A DNA stretch of 64,000 nt, taken from NCBI GenBank assembly GCA_003054695.1, contig QAZA01000001.1, positions 62,001 through 126,000 of the forward strand, given 5' to 3'. The notes beneath the pieces were generated by a model. The model did no database searches and had not been told where the DNA came from. It was given only the letters and a program-made list of their open reading frames with translations. Below, piece after piece: positions 34,409 through 43,100 of the stretch. Both the position numbers and the translations under genes were made by a program. Position 1 is the first letter of the stretch. Each line of letters starts with the position of its first letter. The DNA comes from Verrucomicrobia bacterium LW23. GTDB lineage: Bacteria; Verrucomicrobiota; Verrucomicrobiia; Methylacidiphilales; UBA1321.

Positions 34409-36979
34409 TCAGCCTGGCAGCAGCTGGCGAACTTCCATAGCAGTGCAGCACGCCAGCGCCTTGCCTGCCAGCTCCCGGGCGCGCGACTGGGAAACGCCGC
34501 GCAAGGCGGCCTTGACGGAAGGGATCGACGGCAGGCTCATGCTCAGCTCGGATACGCCCAGGCCGGAGAGAATAACGGCACCGAGGGGATCCCCCGCCAC
34601 GCCGCCGCACACGCCCACCCATTTGCCGTGCTTTTCCGCACCGCGCACGGTCATGTCCACCATACGCAGCACGGCCGGGTGCAGGCCGTCGACGTTCTTG
34701 CCCAGGGAGGCGTGAAGGCGGTCCATGGCCATGGTGTATTGGGTCAGGTCGTTGGTGCCGATAGAGAAGAAGTCGACCTCGCGGGCAAATTCGTCGGCCA
34801 TCAGCACGGTGGAGGGTACTTCGACCATAATGCCGATCTCCACGGGCGCGGCGCCAGTCTCGAGGCGCACCTGTTCGGCCAGTTCGCGGGCGGCCCGCAG
34901 GTCTTCCAGCGTGGTAATCATGGGGAACATGATGCGAACCGGGCCAAGCGCCGAGGCGCGGTAGATGGCACGCAGTTGCGGCAGAAAGATCTCCGGCTGG
35001 CGCAGGCACAGGCGAATGCCGCGCACGCCGAGGAACGGGTTGTCCTCCCTGGGCAGCGAGATGTAGGACGCCATCTTGTCGCCGCCGATATCGAGCGTGC
35101 GGAGGATGAGCGGCAGTCCGTGCAGCGCGCGGATCATCCCGGCGTAGGCTTCGTACTGCTCGTCCTCGCTGGGCGGAGTGTCGCGGCCCAGGAAGAGGAA
35201 CTCGGTGCGCATCAGGCCCACGCCCTCGGCGCCCATCTCCACCGCGGCGGCCGCTTCCGCCACTTTGCCGATATTTGCGGAGACTTCCACGCGATGGCCG
35301 TCGGTCATCAGAGCTGGCTCGAAGCGCCGCTGGAACTCTACGTTGCGGCGCTCCCGCAACGTGGCGTGGAAGGCGCGGGCGGAGTCCAGGTCCTCGCGGG
35401 ACGGTTCCGTGAAGAGCAGCCCGGCTGTGGCTTCGAGAATACATTCTTCTCCATCGGCGATCTCAAGGACCGACGCGCCCGCCCCGACAACGGCGGGGAT
35501 ATCGAGCGAACGCGCGATGATAGCTGTATGCGAGGTGGGACCGCCGGACGCGGTGCACAACCCGGCAATGCGCGTCGGGTCGAGCCGGGCTGTGTCGGAC
35601 GGCGACAAATCATCGGCAACAAGGATGACCGGTCCGTCCGATAGATCGGCAAGCTCCGCCAGGCGGTCTCCGGAGGCCGCTGCCTGGGATCCGCCCGCAC
35701 CGGACAGGAGGCGCAGCACGCGCTGGCCGACGTCGTGCAGATCGGCGGCGCGCTCGGCAAGACGCTCGTTTTCAATGTGTTGCAGCTCTTCCACCCTCTT
35801 GCCGATGACGCTTTGCCATGACCAGGCGGCGCTGTGGCCGGCGTCGATCAGCATCAGCACTTCAGCGGCCAGCTCTTCGTCGTTGAGCAGAGCCAGATGG
35901 GCGCGAAAGATCCCCGCTTCGGCCTTGCCCGCGCGATGCTGCACGGAGTCATGGATCCGCGTAATCTGCAGTCCTGCCTCGGCCACCGCCTGGCGGAAGG
36001 CCAGCTCTTCCTTGCCGGTCTCGCCGGGGCAGTCCTTCACCACGATGCGAGCCGTCTGGTACTGGAAGACGCGCGCCACGGCAATGCCGGGGCTGGCCGA
36101 TACTCCGCCGATGCGATGCCCCTCGGAGACCGGGTGCCAGACGAGCTCCGGCGCCTGCTCCTGGGCGCCATCGCTATCGCCGTTGCCGGCCGTCCGTGCA
36201 CCTTTTCCCTCGGGATGCCCGCCGTCCACCTCATCGCCCAGGCCGCCCTTTACGGCTGCCACAAGCGCGTCAAGGGCAGCGGCGGCGTCCGGTCCGGCGG
36301 CACTGATGCGGATGATGCCTCCGCAGGCAACGCCAAGCTTGAGAAGAGAAGCCATGGATTTGCCATTGGCCGTCCTGGCGCCGAAAGCCACGTTGATTTC
36401 CGACTCAAACGATCGGGCCAGATCAGAAAAGAGCGTGGCGGGTCGCGCGTGGAGCCCGGCATTGCCGGCAACAGCTACCTCGCGAGAAAGGGCCGTCGCT
36501 CCTTCATGGGCGATGGCGCCGCCTTCTGCGCTCACGGCCTTCTCATCGCGGCGCGTGAGGCCGGCGATGATCTCGGCAGGGTCGGACGCATGCGCAAGGC
36601 GTTCAGCGGAGGCGGGATCGTCCAGCACATCCGTCAGCGCGGAAAGGATGCCGATATGCTCATCCGACAGCGCCGCGATGCCCACCACCAGCCGCACGGT
36701 CTGGCCCGGATTCCACTCCACACCGCCCGGCACCTGCACCACGGAGACGGCGGTGCGGTTGATCAGCGCGCGGTCCTGCTGCAGGCCGTGCGGGATGGCG
36801 ATGCCGTTTCCCAGGTAAGTATTGGCCTGACGCTCGCGGCCCAGCATGCTCTCCACGTAACCCGGCTTAATGGCGCCGCTTTCCACAAGCACCTTGCCGG
36901 CGGCGCGGATGGCATCCTCTTTGGTGGGGCTGGCGGCGCGAAGCCGGATATTCTGGGGAGTGAGAGCGATCATCGCCAT
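34409..36979 (-). CDS. fruB: Fructose PTS multiphosphoryl transfer protein (EIIA-HPr-EI)
   Basis: About 856 residues combining three phosphotransferase proteins in the order EIIA-Fru, HPr, enzyme I. EIIA has its phospho-His in NGIAIPHGLQ (His64). HPr has NAGLHARPA (His177). Enzyme I has GGPTSHTAIIARS (His484), with the later PEP-binding EFLFLGRD and GVCGGVAGDPLGAVILSGLG. The phosphate passes from PEP to EI, HPr, EIIA and then FruA. All active-site His residues are intact, so the chain is complete without a separate ptsHI. Three Met codons (36994, 36979, 36973) are possible starts. It is 71 bp downstream of fruA. Confidence 0.93.
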   Translation of the reverse strand: MAMIALTPQNIRLRAASPTKEDAIRAAGKVLVESGAIKPGYVESMLGRERQANTYLGNGIAIPHGLQQDRALINRTAVSVVQVPGGVEWNPGQTVRLVVGIAALSDEHIGILSALTDVLDDPASAERLAHASDPAEIIAGLTRRDEKAVSAEGGAIAHEGATALSREVAVAGNAGLHARPATLFSDLARSFESEINVAFGARTANGKSMASLLKLGVACGGIIRISAAGPDAAAALDALVAAVKGGLGDEVDGGHPEGKGARTAGNGDSDGAQEQAPELVWHPVSEGHRIGGVSASPGIAVARVFQYQTARIVVKDCPGETGKEELAFRQAVAEAGLQITRIHDSVQHRAGKAEAGIFRAHLALLNDEELAAEVLMLIDAGHSAAWSWQSVIGKRVEELQHIENERLAERAADLHDVGQRVLRLLSGAGGSQAAASGDRLAELADLSDGPVILVADDLSPSDTARLDPTRIAGLCTASGGPTSHTAIIARSLDIPAVVGAGASVLEIADGEECILEATAGLLFTEPSREDLDSARAFHATLRERRNVEFQRRFEPALMTDGHRVEVSANIGKVAEAAAAVEMGAEGVGLMRTEFLFLGRDTPPSEDEQYEAYAGMIRALHGLPLILRTLDIGGDKMASYISLPREDNPFLGVRGIRLCLRQPEIFLPQLRAIYRASALGPVRIMFPMITTLEDLRAARELAEQVRLETGAAPVEIGIMVEVPSTVLMADEFAREVDFFSIGTNDLTQYTMAMDRLHASLGKNVDGLHPAVLRMVDMTVRGAEKHGKWVGVCGGVAGDPLGAVILSGLGVSELSMSLPSIPSVKAALRGVSQSRARELAGKALACCTAMEVRQLLPG

Positions 36980-37050
36980 GGGATTGAGAGTCAAAAGGTT
37001 GGAAGTAACGTGGGATAAACAGAAAGTGTTTCGGCCGGATATGTCGGCAG

Positions 37051-38928
37051 TTACGCAGCGAGCTTCGCTGGCGCGCCGGGCTCCACGGCCAACGGGCGGC
37101 GCACCACCGCAATCACCGCCACCGTCACCGCGGTGCCCGCCGCCAGAGCGGCCAGGAAAACGCCCAGCCCCTGCACGGCCCCGGGAATCAGCGCGGCGAA
37201 GAGACCTCCGTGCGGCACCATCATCTGCACGCCCAACGCCATGGAAAGGCCGCCCGCCACGGCGGATCCGGCCATCAGCGCCGGAATAACCCTCAGCGGA
37301 TCTTTTGCCGCGTAGGGAATCGCGCCTTCGGTGATGAGCGAAAGCCCCAGCACCAGGGCCGCGTTGCCCGCCTCGCGCTCTTCGTCATCAAAGCGGCCGG
37401 GCATGAGCTTGGAGGCGACGCCCATCGCCAGTGCGGGAGTCATTCCGGCGGCCATCACCGCGGCCATCGGGCCGTACACCTGGCTGGCGAGTAGCCCGAC
37501 GCTAAAGGTGTAGGCGGCCTTGTTCACCGGCCCGCCCATGTCGAACGCCATCATCGCTCCGAGAATGACGCCCAGCAGCAGCGCGTTGGCGCCGCGCATG
37601 GAGTTAAGCCACGCGGACAACCCTTCCATCACCTCCCGTACCGGCGGCCCCACCACATAAATCATCAGCAGGCCGATGGTGACTGTTGAGACAAAAGGCA
37701 GGATCAGCACCGGCTTCAGTCCTTCCAGCGTGGCCGGAAGACTCAGTTTCTCCGCCAGGAACGCGGTGAAATAACCGGCCAGAAAGCCCGCCGCGATGCC
37801 ACCGAGGAATCCGGCGCCCATCGTATGTGCCAGCATGCCGCCCACCAGGCCGGGCGCTATGCCCGGGCGATCCGCGATGGAGTAGGAGATAAACGCCGCG
37901 AAAACCGCCACAAAGAGCTGGAACGCTGTTCCTCCGCCGATCTGGCTGAGCGCCGCGGCCAGAGTGCCCTGCTGCTGTCCCGCGTAAATGCCGCCCAGGG
38001 CAAATGCCAGCGCAATCGACAGTCCGCCGGCCGTCACCAGCGGCAACATGTAGGAGACCCCCGTCATCAGGTGCTTGTAAGGGCCTGTACGCGCGTTCGC
38101 CCGAGCTGCTTTCCTTTGCTCAACGATACTCGCCAGTGAGCCGCCGGACGTGGAGGACGACAAGGCGATATCGGTCGCGGTTACGCCGGGCTCAGGGAGC
38201 GGAAGCGCCAGCGCGTTCTCGATCGCCGCCTTTCCGGCGCGCATGGCCTCCTTGGTGCTGATCATATGCAGGCGTTTGCCGGCAAAGCGAGAGAGGTCGA
38301 CCTTTGTTTCGGCCGCGATCACCACGGCGTCTGCCAGGGCAACATCCTGCTCCGTAAGCTGGTTCTTTGCGCCAACGGAGCCCTGTGTCTCCACCTTGAT
38401 CTGGTGTCCGAGCGCTTTCGCGGCCTTCTGCAGCGCCTCCGCCGCCATGAAGGTGTGGGCGATGCCCGTCGGGCAGGCGGTGATTGCCACGAGGCGCCGG
38501 ATCGCATGGGCATCGGCCGGGGCTTGCGTTGCCGGGAAAGTCGAAGCTACTTCCAGCCCTCTGGCTGTTGCAGTTTCGAAAGATTTCGAAACCGATTCTT
38601 CTTTCATCCCTTTCGTATCCGTCACGGACGAAGTCAGCCTCAGCGCGGAGCCTATTACCTCGCGCGTGTGTCGAATCACCTCGCTCAGCGGACTGCGATA
38701 CACCGGTTTGTCCGCAAAGCGGCTGTGTCCGCCATCGCCGCCGCCGTTCTCCGTGACAATGACGACGTCCGCCTCGGCAATGGCCTTTTCGCTAAACGGC
38801 GGCGCTCCGTCCAGATCGAGGGTAAGCGCGCAGCCCATTTGCGGAGCGGTGGCGCGCAGAGCTTCGGCGGCAAGGCGGACGTGGGCGGGACTGCCGGAGG
38901 CGCGGATAACAGCAACGATTTTGTTCAT
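37051..38928 (-). CDS. fruA: Fructose PTS permease EIIB'BC
   Basis: A 625-residue inner-membrane permease that takes up fructose and delivers fructose-1-phosphate. An N-terminal EIIB'-like domain (MNKIVAVIRASGSPAHVRLA), which lacks the active Cys, is followed by a functional EIIB with ITACPTGIAHTFMAAEAL (Cys152). The EIIC membrane domain runs from about residue 275 to the end. GALRLTSS and AFDMGGPVNKAAYTF are typical of FruA. AAGG lies upstream of the ATG at 38928; the frame continues to 39393 only as an antisense shadow of the regulator. It is the first gene of the operon, divergent from the DeoR-type gene. Confidence 0.93.
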   Translation of the reverse strand: MNKIVAVIRASGSPAHVRLAAEALRATAPQMGCALTLDLDGAPPFSEKAIAEADVVIVTENGGGDGGHSRFADKPVYRSPLSEVIRHTREVIGSALRLTSSVTDTKGMKEESVSKSFETATARGLEVASTFPATQAPADAHAIRRLVAITACPTGIAHTFMAAEALQKAAKALGHQIKVETQGSVGAKNQLTEQDVALADAVVIAAETKVDLSRFAGKRLHMISTKEAMRAGKAAIENALALPLPEPGVTATDIALSSSTSGGSLASIVEQRKAARANARTGPYKHLMTGVSYMLPLVTAGGLSIALAFALGGIYAGQQQGTLAAALSQIGGGTAFQLFVAVFAAFISYSIADRPGIAPGLVGGMLAHTMGAGFLGGIAAGFLAGYFTAFLAEKLSLPATLEGLKPVLILPFVSTVTIGLLMIYVVGPPVREVMEGLSAWLNSMRGANALLLGVILGAMMAFDMGGPVNKAAYTFSVGLLASQVYGPMAAVMAAGMTPALAMGVASKLMPGRFDDEEREAGNAALVLGLSLITEGAIPYAAKDPLRVIPALMAGSAVAGGLSMALGVQMMVPHGGLFAALIPGAVQGLGVFLAALAAGTAVTVAVIAVVRRPLAVEPGAPAKLAA

Positions 38929-38954
38929 GGGAGCCTTTTCGAAATCTATTCTTA

Positions 38955-38998
38955 ACTTACGAAAACTTACGAAAATGGCAATAAGAATTTTCCGAAAA
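38955..38998. promoter_or_regulatory. Tandem operator repeats between fruA and its regulator
   Basis: Two exact 10-bp copies of ACTTACGAAA lie head to tail (38955-38964, 38965-38974), one helical turn apart. A related TTTTCCGAAAA follows at 38988-38998, and TTTTCGAAAT lies just outside. DeoR-family repressors often bind such short direct repeats, and the site lies in the divergent fruA-regulator gap. Confidence 0.6.
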
Positions 38999-39058
38999 CC
39001 CGCAATAATCGCATTTTTGCTTTCGCTGCCTTTTGTTCCATGCAGTATCCTTCTCCCC

Positions 39059-39856
39059 ATGACATCCGCCGACTCGCCCATGATTGCCCAGCGCCGCCGC
39101 CATATCGTCGCCTGGGTGCGCGACCACGGCTCCGCACGCGTCGCGGATCTGTCGCGCCAGTTCGGCGTCTCGGAGGTCACCATCCGTAACGACCTGGCAA
39201 GGCTGGAAGACGAGGGGCTGCTCATCCGCGACCGAGGCGGCGCCATTCCGGCGGCGGAGGCGCGCCCCGTCACCTCCCTGCTGCAGGTGGACAAACGCTC
39301 GGCCATCCGTGTCGACGAAAAGAAGCGAATCGCCGCCTCCGCGGCGCGCCTGGTGCGGCCCGGCGACACCATCATTATGGACGCGGGCACCACCGTGGTG
39401 GAGATGACGCCTCACCTGGCTGCCGTGCCGGATATCACCGTCGTCACCAACGCGCTGAACGTGGCCCTCCAGGTCAGCGCCGCCACCGCGGGAACCTCGG
39501 CGCGAGTGCTGTTGCTGGGCGGTTTCGTCAACCGCAGCTCCAGCAGCACGCTCGGCTCATTCGCGGAGCGCGCGCTTGCCGAGCTGCGCGTGGACAAACT
39601 CTTCCTCGGCACGCAGGCCTTCGATCGCACCCACGGCCTCACGGACACCACCATGGAAATCGCCGAAATCAAGCGCGCCATGATCCGCTCCGCCCGCGAA
39701 GTCATCCTGCTCGCCGACTCCGCCAAATGGGCCAGCGCCGGCTTCATCAAGGTCGCCCCGCTCAGCGCCGTGCACAAGCTGTGCACCGATTCTGCTCTCC
39801 CCGAGGATGCCCAGTCCGCGCTGAGACAGCTTGGGGTTGAGTTGATGCTCAGCTGA
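39059..39856 (+). CDS. DeoR-family repressor of the fructose operon
   Basis: A 265-residue regulator. The N-terminal HTH (ARVADLSRQFGVSEVTIRND, then LARLEDEGLLIRDRGGAIPA) is the DeoR signature. The rest is a sugar-phosphate isomerase-like sensor domain with DAGTTVVEMTPHL and VVTNALNVALQV; the DeoR effector site sits in this loop. Fructose-1-phosphate is the likely ligand given the divergent fructose operon. The ATG at 39059 is favoured over an upstream frame from 38150 that runs antisense to fruA. Confidence 0.88.
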   Translation: MTSADSPMIAQRRRHIVAWVRDHGSARVADLSRQFGVSEVTIRNDLARLEDEGLLIRDRGGAIPAAEARPVTSLLQVDKRSAIRVDEKKRIAASAARLVRPGDTIIMDAGTTVVEMTPHLAAVPDITVVTNALNVALQVSAATAGTSARVLLLGGFVNRSSSSTLGSFAERALAELRVDKLFLGTQAFDRTHGLTDTTMEIAEIKRAMIRSAREVILLADSAKWASAGFIKVAPLSAVHKLCTDSALPEDAQSALRQLGVELMLS

Positions 39857-39887
39857 TATAGCAGCAGTTTTGTCTTTATCCCGCACG

Positions 39888-39937
39888 TCGTGCGATTCAG
39901 CCGGCGCCTGAGAAGGGAATAATTCGAATGTCGACAG
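39888..39937. repeat. Dispersed repeat motif, copy 1
   Basis: GTCGTGCGATTC (39888-39899) and TCGAATGTCGACAG (39924-39937) are 24 bp apart. The same two blocks recur at 56157-56186 in the same order, 4 bp apart, and GAATGTCGACAGCCT recurs at 45474. Function unknown; it may mark a repeat family. The rest of the 39857-40146 gap is AT-rich. Confidence 0.5.
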
Positions 39938-40028
39938 CCTCCAAATCAGCGTCCTTCCGTTATTCAAGAGGCCTCGGCCCACCCAGAGGTCTCGATGGCA
40001 GTGGATGTGTGCCAGGTGTTGAGATTTA

Positions 40029-40042
40029 CGCACAATTGTGCG
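40029..40042. promoter_or_regulatory. Palindrome upstream of the exoprotein gene
   Basis: Perfect 14-bp palindrome CGCACAATTGTGCG, followed 12 bp later by the half-site-like ACAATTTTGCAC. It lies 105 bp upstream of the exoprotein ATG, in an AT-rich stretch, and is a candidate operator for that gene. Confidence 0.4.
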
Positions 40043-40146
40043 GTAGTGTTTACAATTTTGCACTAAAAGATGCTTGGTAGTAGCACTATTTTCTGGTACT
40101 ATTAGTTAATCGGTCCTCGTCTCCATGCTGTTTTCAGAATCATTTT

Positions 40147-43100
40147 ATGAAGTTCTCGCGCAACTCGTTCGCTTTCAGATTAGTCGGTGCCTGGTGCTTG
40201 TTCTTGGTGGCTCTGCCTCCACACTTGCTGCCGCTTGCTGCAAATCCATCCGGCGGGACGGTGGTGGGGGGCGGGGCGACGATCAGCGGCGGGCCGGGGA
40301 ATGTGTCCGTGAATCAGAGCAGCCGGCGGGCGGTGATCAACTGGCGTGAGTTTTCCATTCAGCATCGGGAGACGACGACTTTTGTTCAGCCGGACAGCTC
40401 GTCGGCCACACTGAACCGGGTTACGGGCGGCCATGCATCTCAGATCAATGGCACGCTGAATGCCAATGGCAAAGTGTATCTGGTGAATCCCCAGGGCGTT
40501 GTGATTGGCAGGACGGGGCGTGTGAACACCGGCGGGGGATTTACCGCGTCCACACTGGATGTCTCGGACCAGGAGTTTCTGGCGGGCAAGGGGATGACGT
40601 TCAAGGGCAGATCCTCGGCTTCCGTCGTCAACCAGGGCAAGATTCGCGCGGCGGACGGGGATGTGATGCTGATTGCCCGACAGGTGGAGAATCAGGGGCG
40701 CATCAGCGCGCGCAAGGGCGAGGTGCACCTTGCGGGCGGCTCGGAAGTTCTGGTGCAGCCTTCGGGCACGCAGGGGCAGCGGGTGTTCATCAAGAGCGGG
40801 CCGGGTTCTGTGGCCAACTCCGGCAGCATCCGCGCCACGGCTGTGGAGCTCCGCGCTGCGGGCGGCAATGAATACGCGTTGGCTGTCAATAACAGCGGCG
40901 TTATCCGTGCGACGGGTGTGGACCGCAGCGGTGGGCGCATTGTCTTGAAGGCGGAGGGTGGCTCCGGCGTCAGCGGAACGGGGCGGGTCCGAAACTCCGG
41001 CCGGCTGGTGGCAAGCGGCAGGGCTCCCGGCAAAAACGGCGGCTCCGTTGTTATTACCGGCACAGATGTGCAGCTTACAAGCTCTTCCCGCATCGAGGCG
41101 GATGGAGGCGCGGGAGCGAAGGGCGGCACTGTGCTGGTGGGTGGCGGTTATCAGGGCAAGGATGCCTCGGTAGACAACGCCCTGACGACAACGGTGGACG
41201 CTGGCTCTGTTATCTCCGCCAACGGTGGGACCAAGGGCGGCACGGTGGTGCTGTGGAGTGATCATCAGACGCTGTTTTCCGGCGAGATCCTGGCACGCGG
41301 GCCGGGGCATGCAAACTCTGGTGGTCTCGTGGAAGTGAGCTCGAAGAGCGATCTGGGCTTCCGTGGCTGGGTAGACACGGCGGGCGGCTTGCTGCTGCTG
41401 GATCCTGCGACTCTCAACATCGTTACCGGTGGTGGAAGCAATCCTGCGGGCTCCACGCTTGATCCTGTCGAACTGGCTTCTCTTCTGAACTTCAACAACG
41501 TTACGTTGCAGGCGACAACCTCGATTACGGTGACGAATGCGGTAGACGCGACCGCTAACTCGAATAGCAACATTGTCACGGCGAACAACCTGGTTTTTGA
41601 CACGCCGCTGCTGGATTTATATGCGCCGATCACGCTCAAGGCCGGCGCGGCCGTAAGCGGAACTTCTCTGCTCACGACTGTGAATGTTTATGCCGGGGGT
41701 AATCCGCAAAATGGTATAGACGCGGTGTTCTCCGGCGGCACCGTTAACCTCAGCAGCACTGTATTTACGGGCCAGTACTCGATCAACAAGGCGCTGACTC
41801 TTAAGGGTACAAGCAACACGGGCACGCAGCTGGATGGTGGCGGTGCGGGCTCGGTCCTGACGATTAACCCTGGCGCTGGTCAGTCCGTCAACATTAGAGA
41901 TCTTGCGATCTCTAACGGCCGTGCCTTTTCAGGCGGCGGTGCTAATGTGCGAAGCGGCACCGTTGTGTTTAACGGAGTCATCGTTTCCAACAACGTGAGC
42001 ACCAACAGCGGTGGCTCAGGTGAGTTTGGCGGTGGCATGCTGATTGCGGGCGGCGCGAGTGTTACCATAAACAATTCCACCATACGAGGTAACACCGCGA
42101 GATATGGATCTGCCCTTGACAACTACGGTACGCTCTCGGTCATAAGCAGCCTGATTGCGGATAACGTCGCATCCTCCAGCGGCGGTCTCTATAACAACCC
42201 GGGCGCCACTGCCTACGTTATCAATAGCACTATCGCCGGAAACAGGTCGAACGGCATTGGCAGCGGACTGGATAACGATGGAGGCAACCTCGAAGTGGAG
42301 AGCTCCACCATTTCCCAGAACCAGGGCGCCACGGGCGGCGGCATTTACTCAGGTGGCGGCACGTTCACGATCAACAACTCAATTGTCTCCGGCAATACGG
42401 CGACGACCGGACCCGATGTCCGAATCGTTGGCGGCACCGTTACAGCCTCCTATAACATTATTGGCAATTCCACCAGCTCCAATTTTCCCACGGGCAATAA
42501 CAACCTGCTGGATATCGACCCGAAGCTTGCCCCGCTGGCGGACTACGGCGGGCCTACGCTAACCTATGGCCTGCTGGTGGGCAGCCCCGCGCTTAACTCA
42601 GGTTTGACCTCGCTGCCCCTTGATCAGCGCGGAATTGCCCGGCCCCAGGGCGCGGCCAAAGACAGAGGCGCGTTTGAAGCGCGCACCCAGGGTACCTTTA
42701 CCTGGACGGTGAGGACCACCGCTGACTACGGCCCAGCCGCAACTCCCGTACCCCACAGCCTGCGCATGGGCCTGTCGGACCTGGTGGAAAAGCCGGCCAC
42801 CATTGCGTTTAACATCCCCTTAGGCATGGTATCCGGCGGCGTGTGGACGATCACCGCTGCCAGCGGTGCCTCCAGCTTTACGGCAGGATTTGGCGTCACC
42901 ATCGACGGCACGACGCAGCCGGGATGGACCGCCGCGGGCGGCCCGCTGATTATTATCAGCGGCGCCAATACTGTCAGGCCCATGACTGTCAACACCGCAA
43001 ATCCGGTTACGCTGAAAGGCCTCGGCCTGACGCAGGGCCTCGCGAACTCGGGCGGCGGCGGCGGCGGACTGCTTCTTTCCAGCGGAAGCAATGTCACCGT

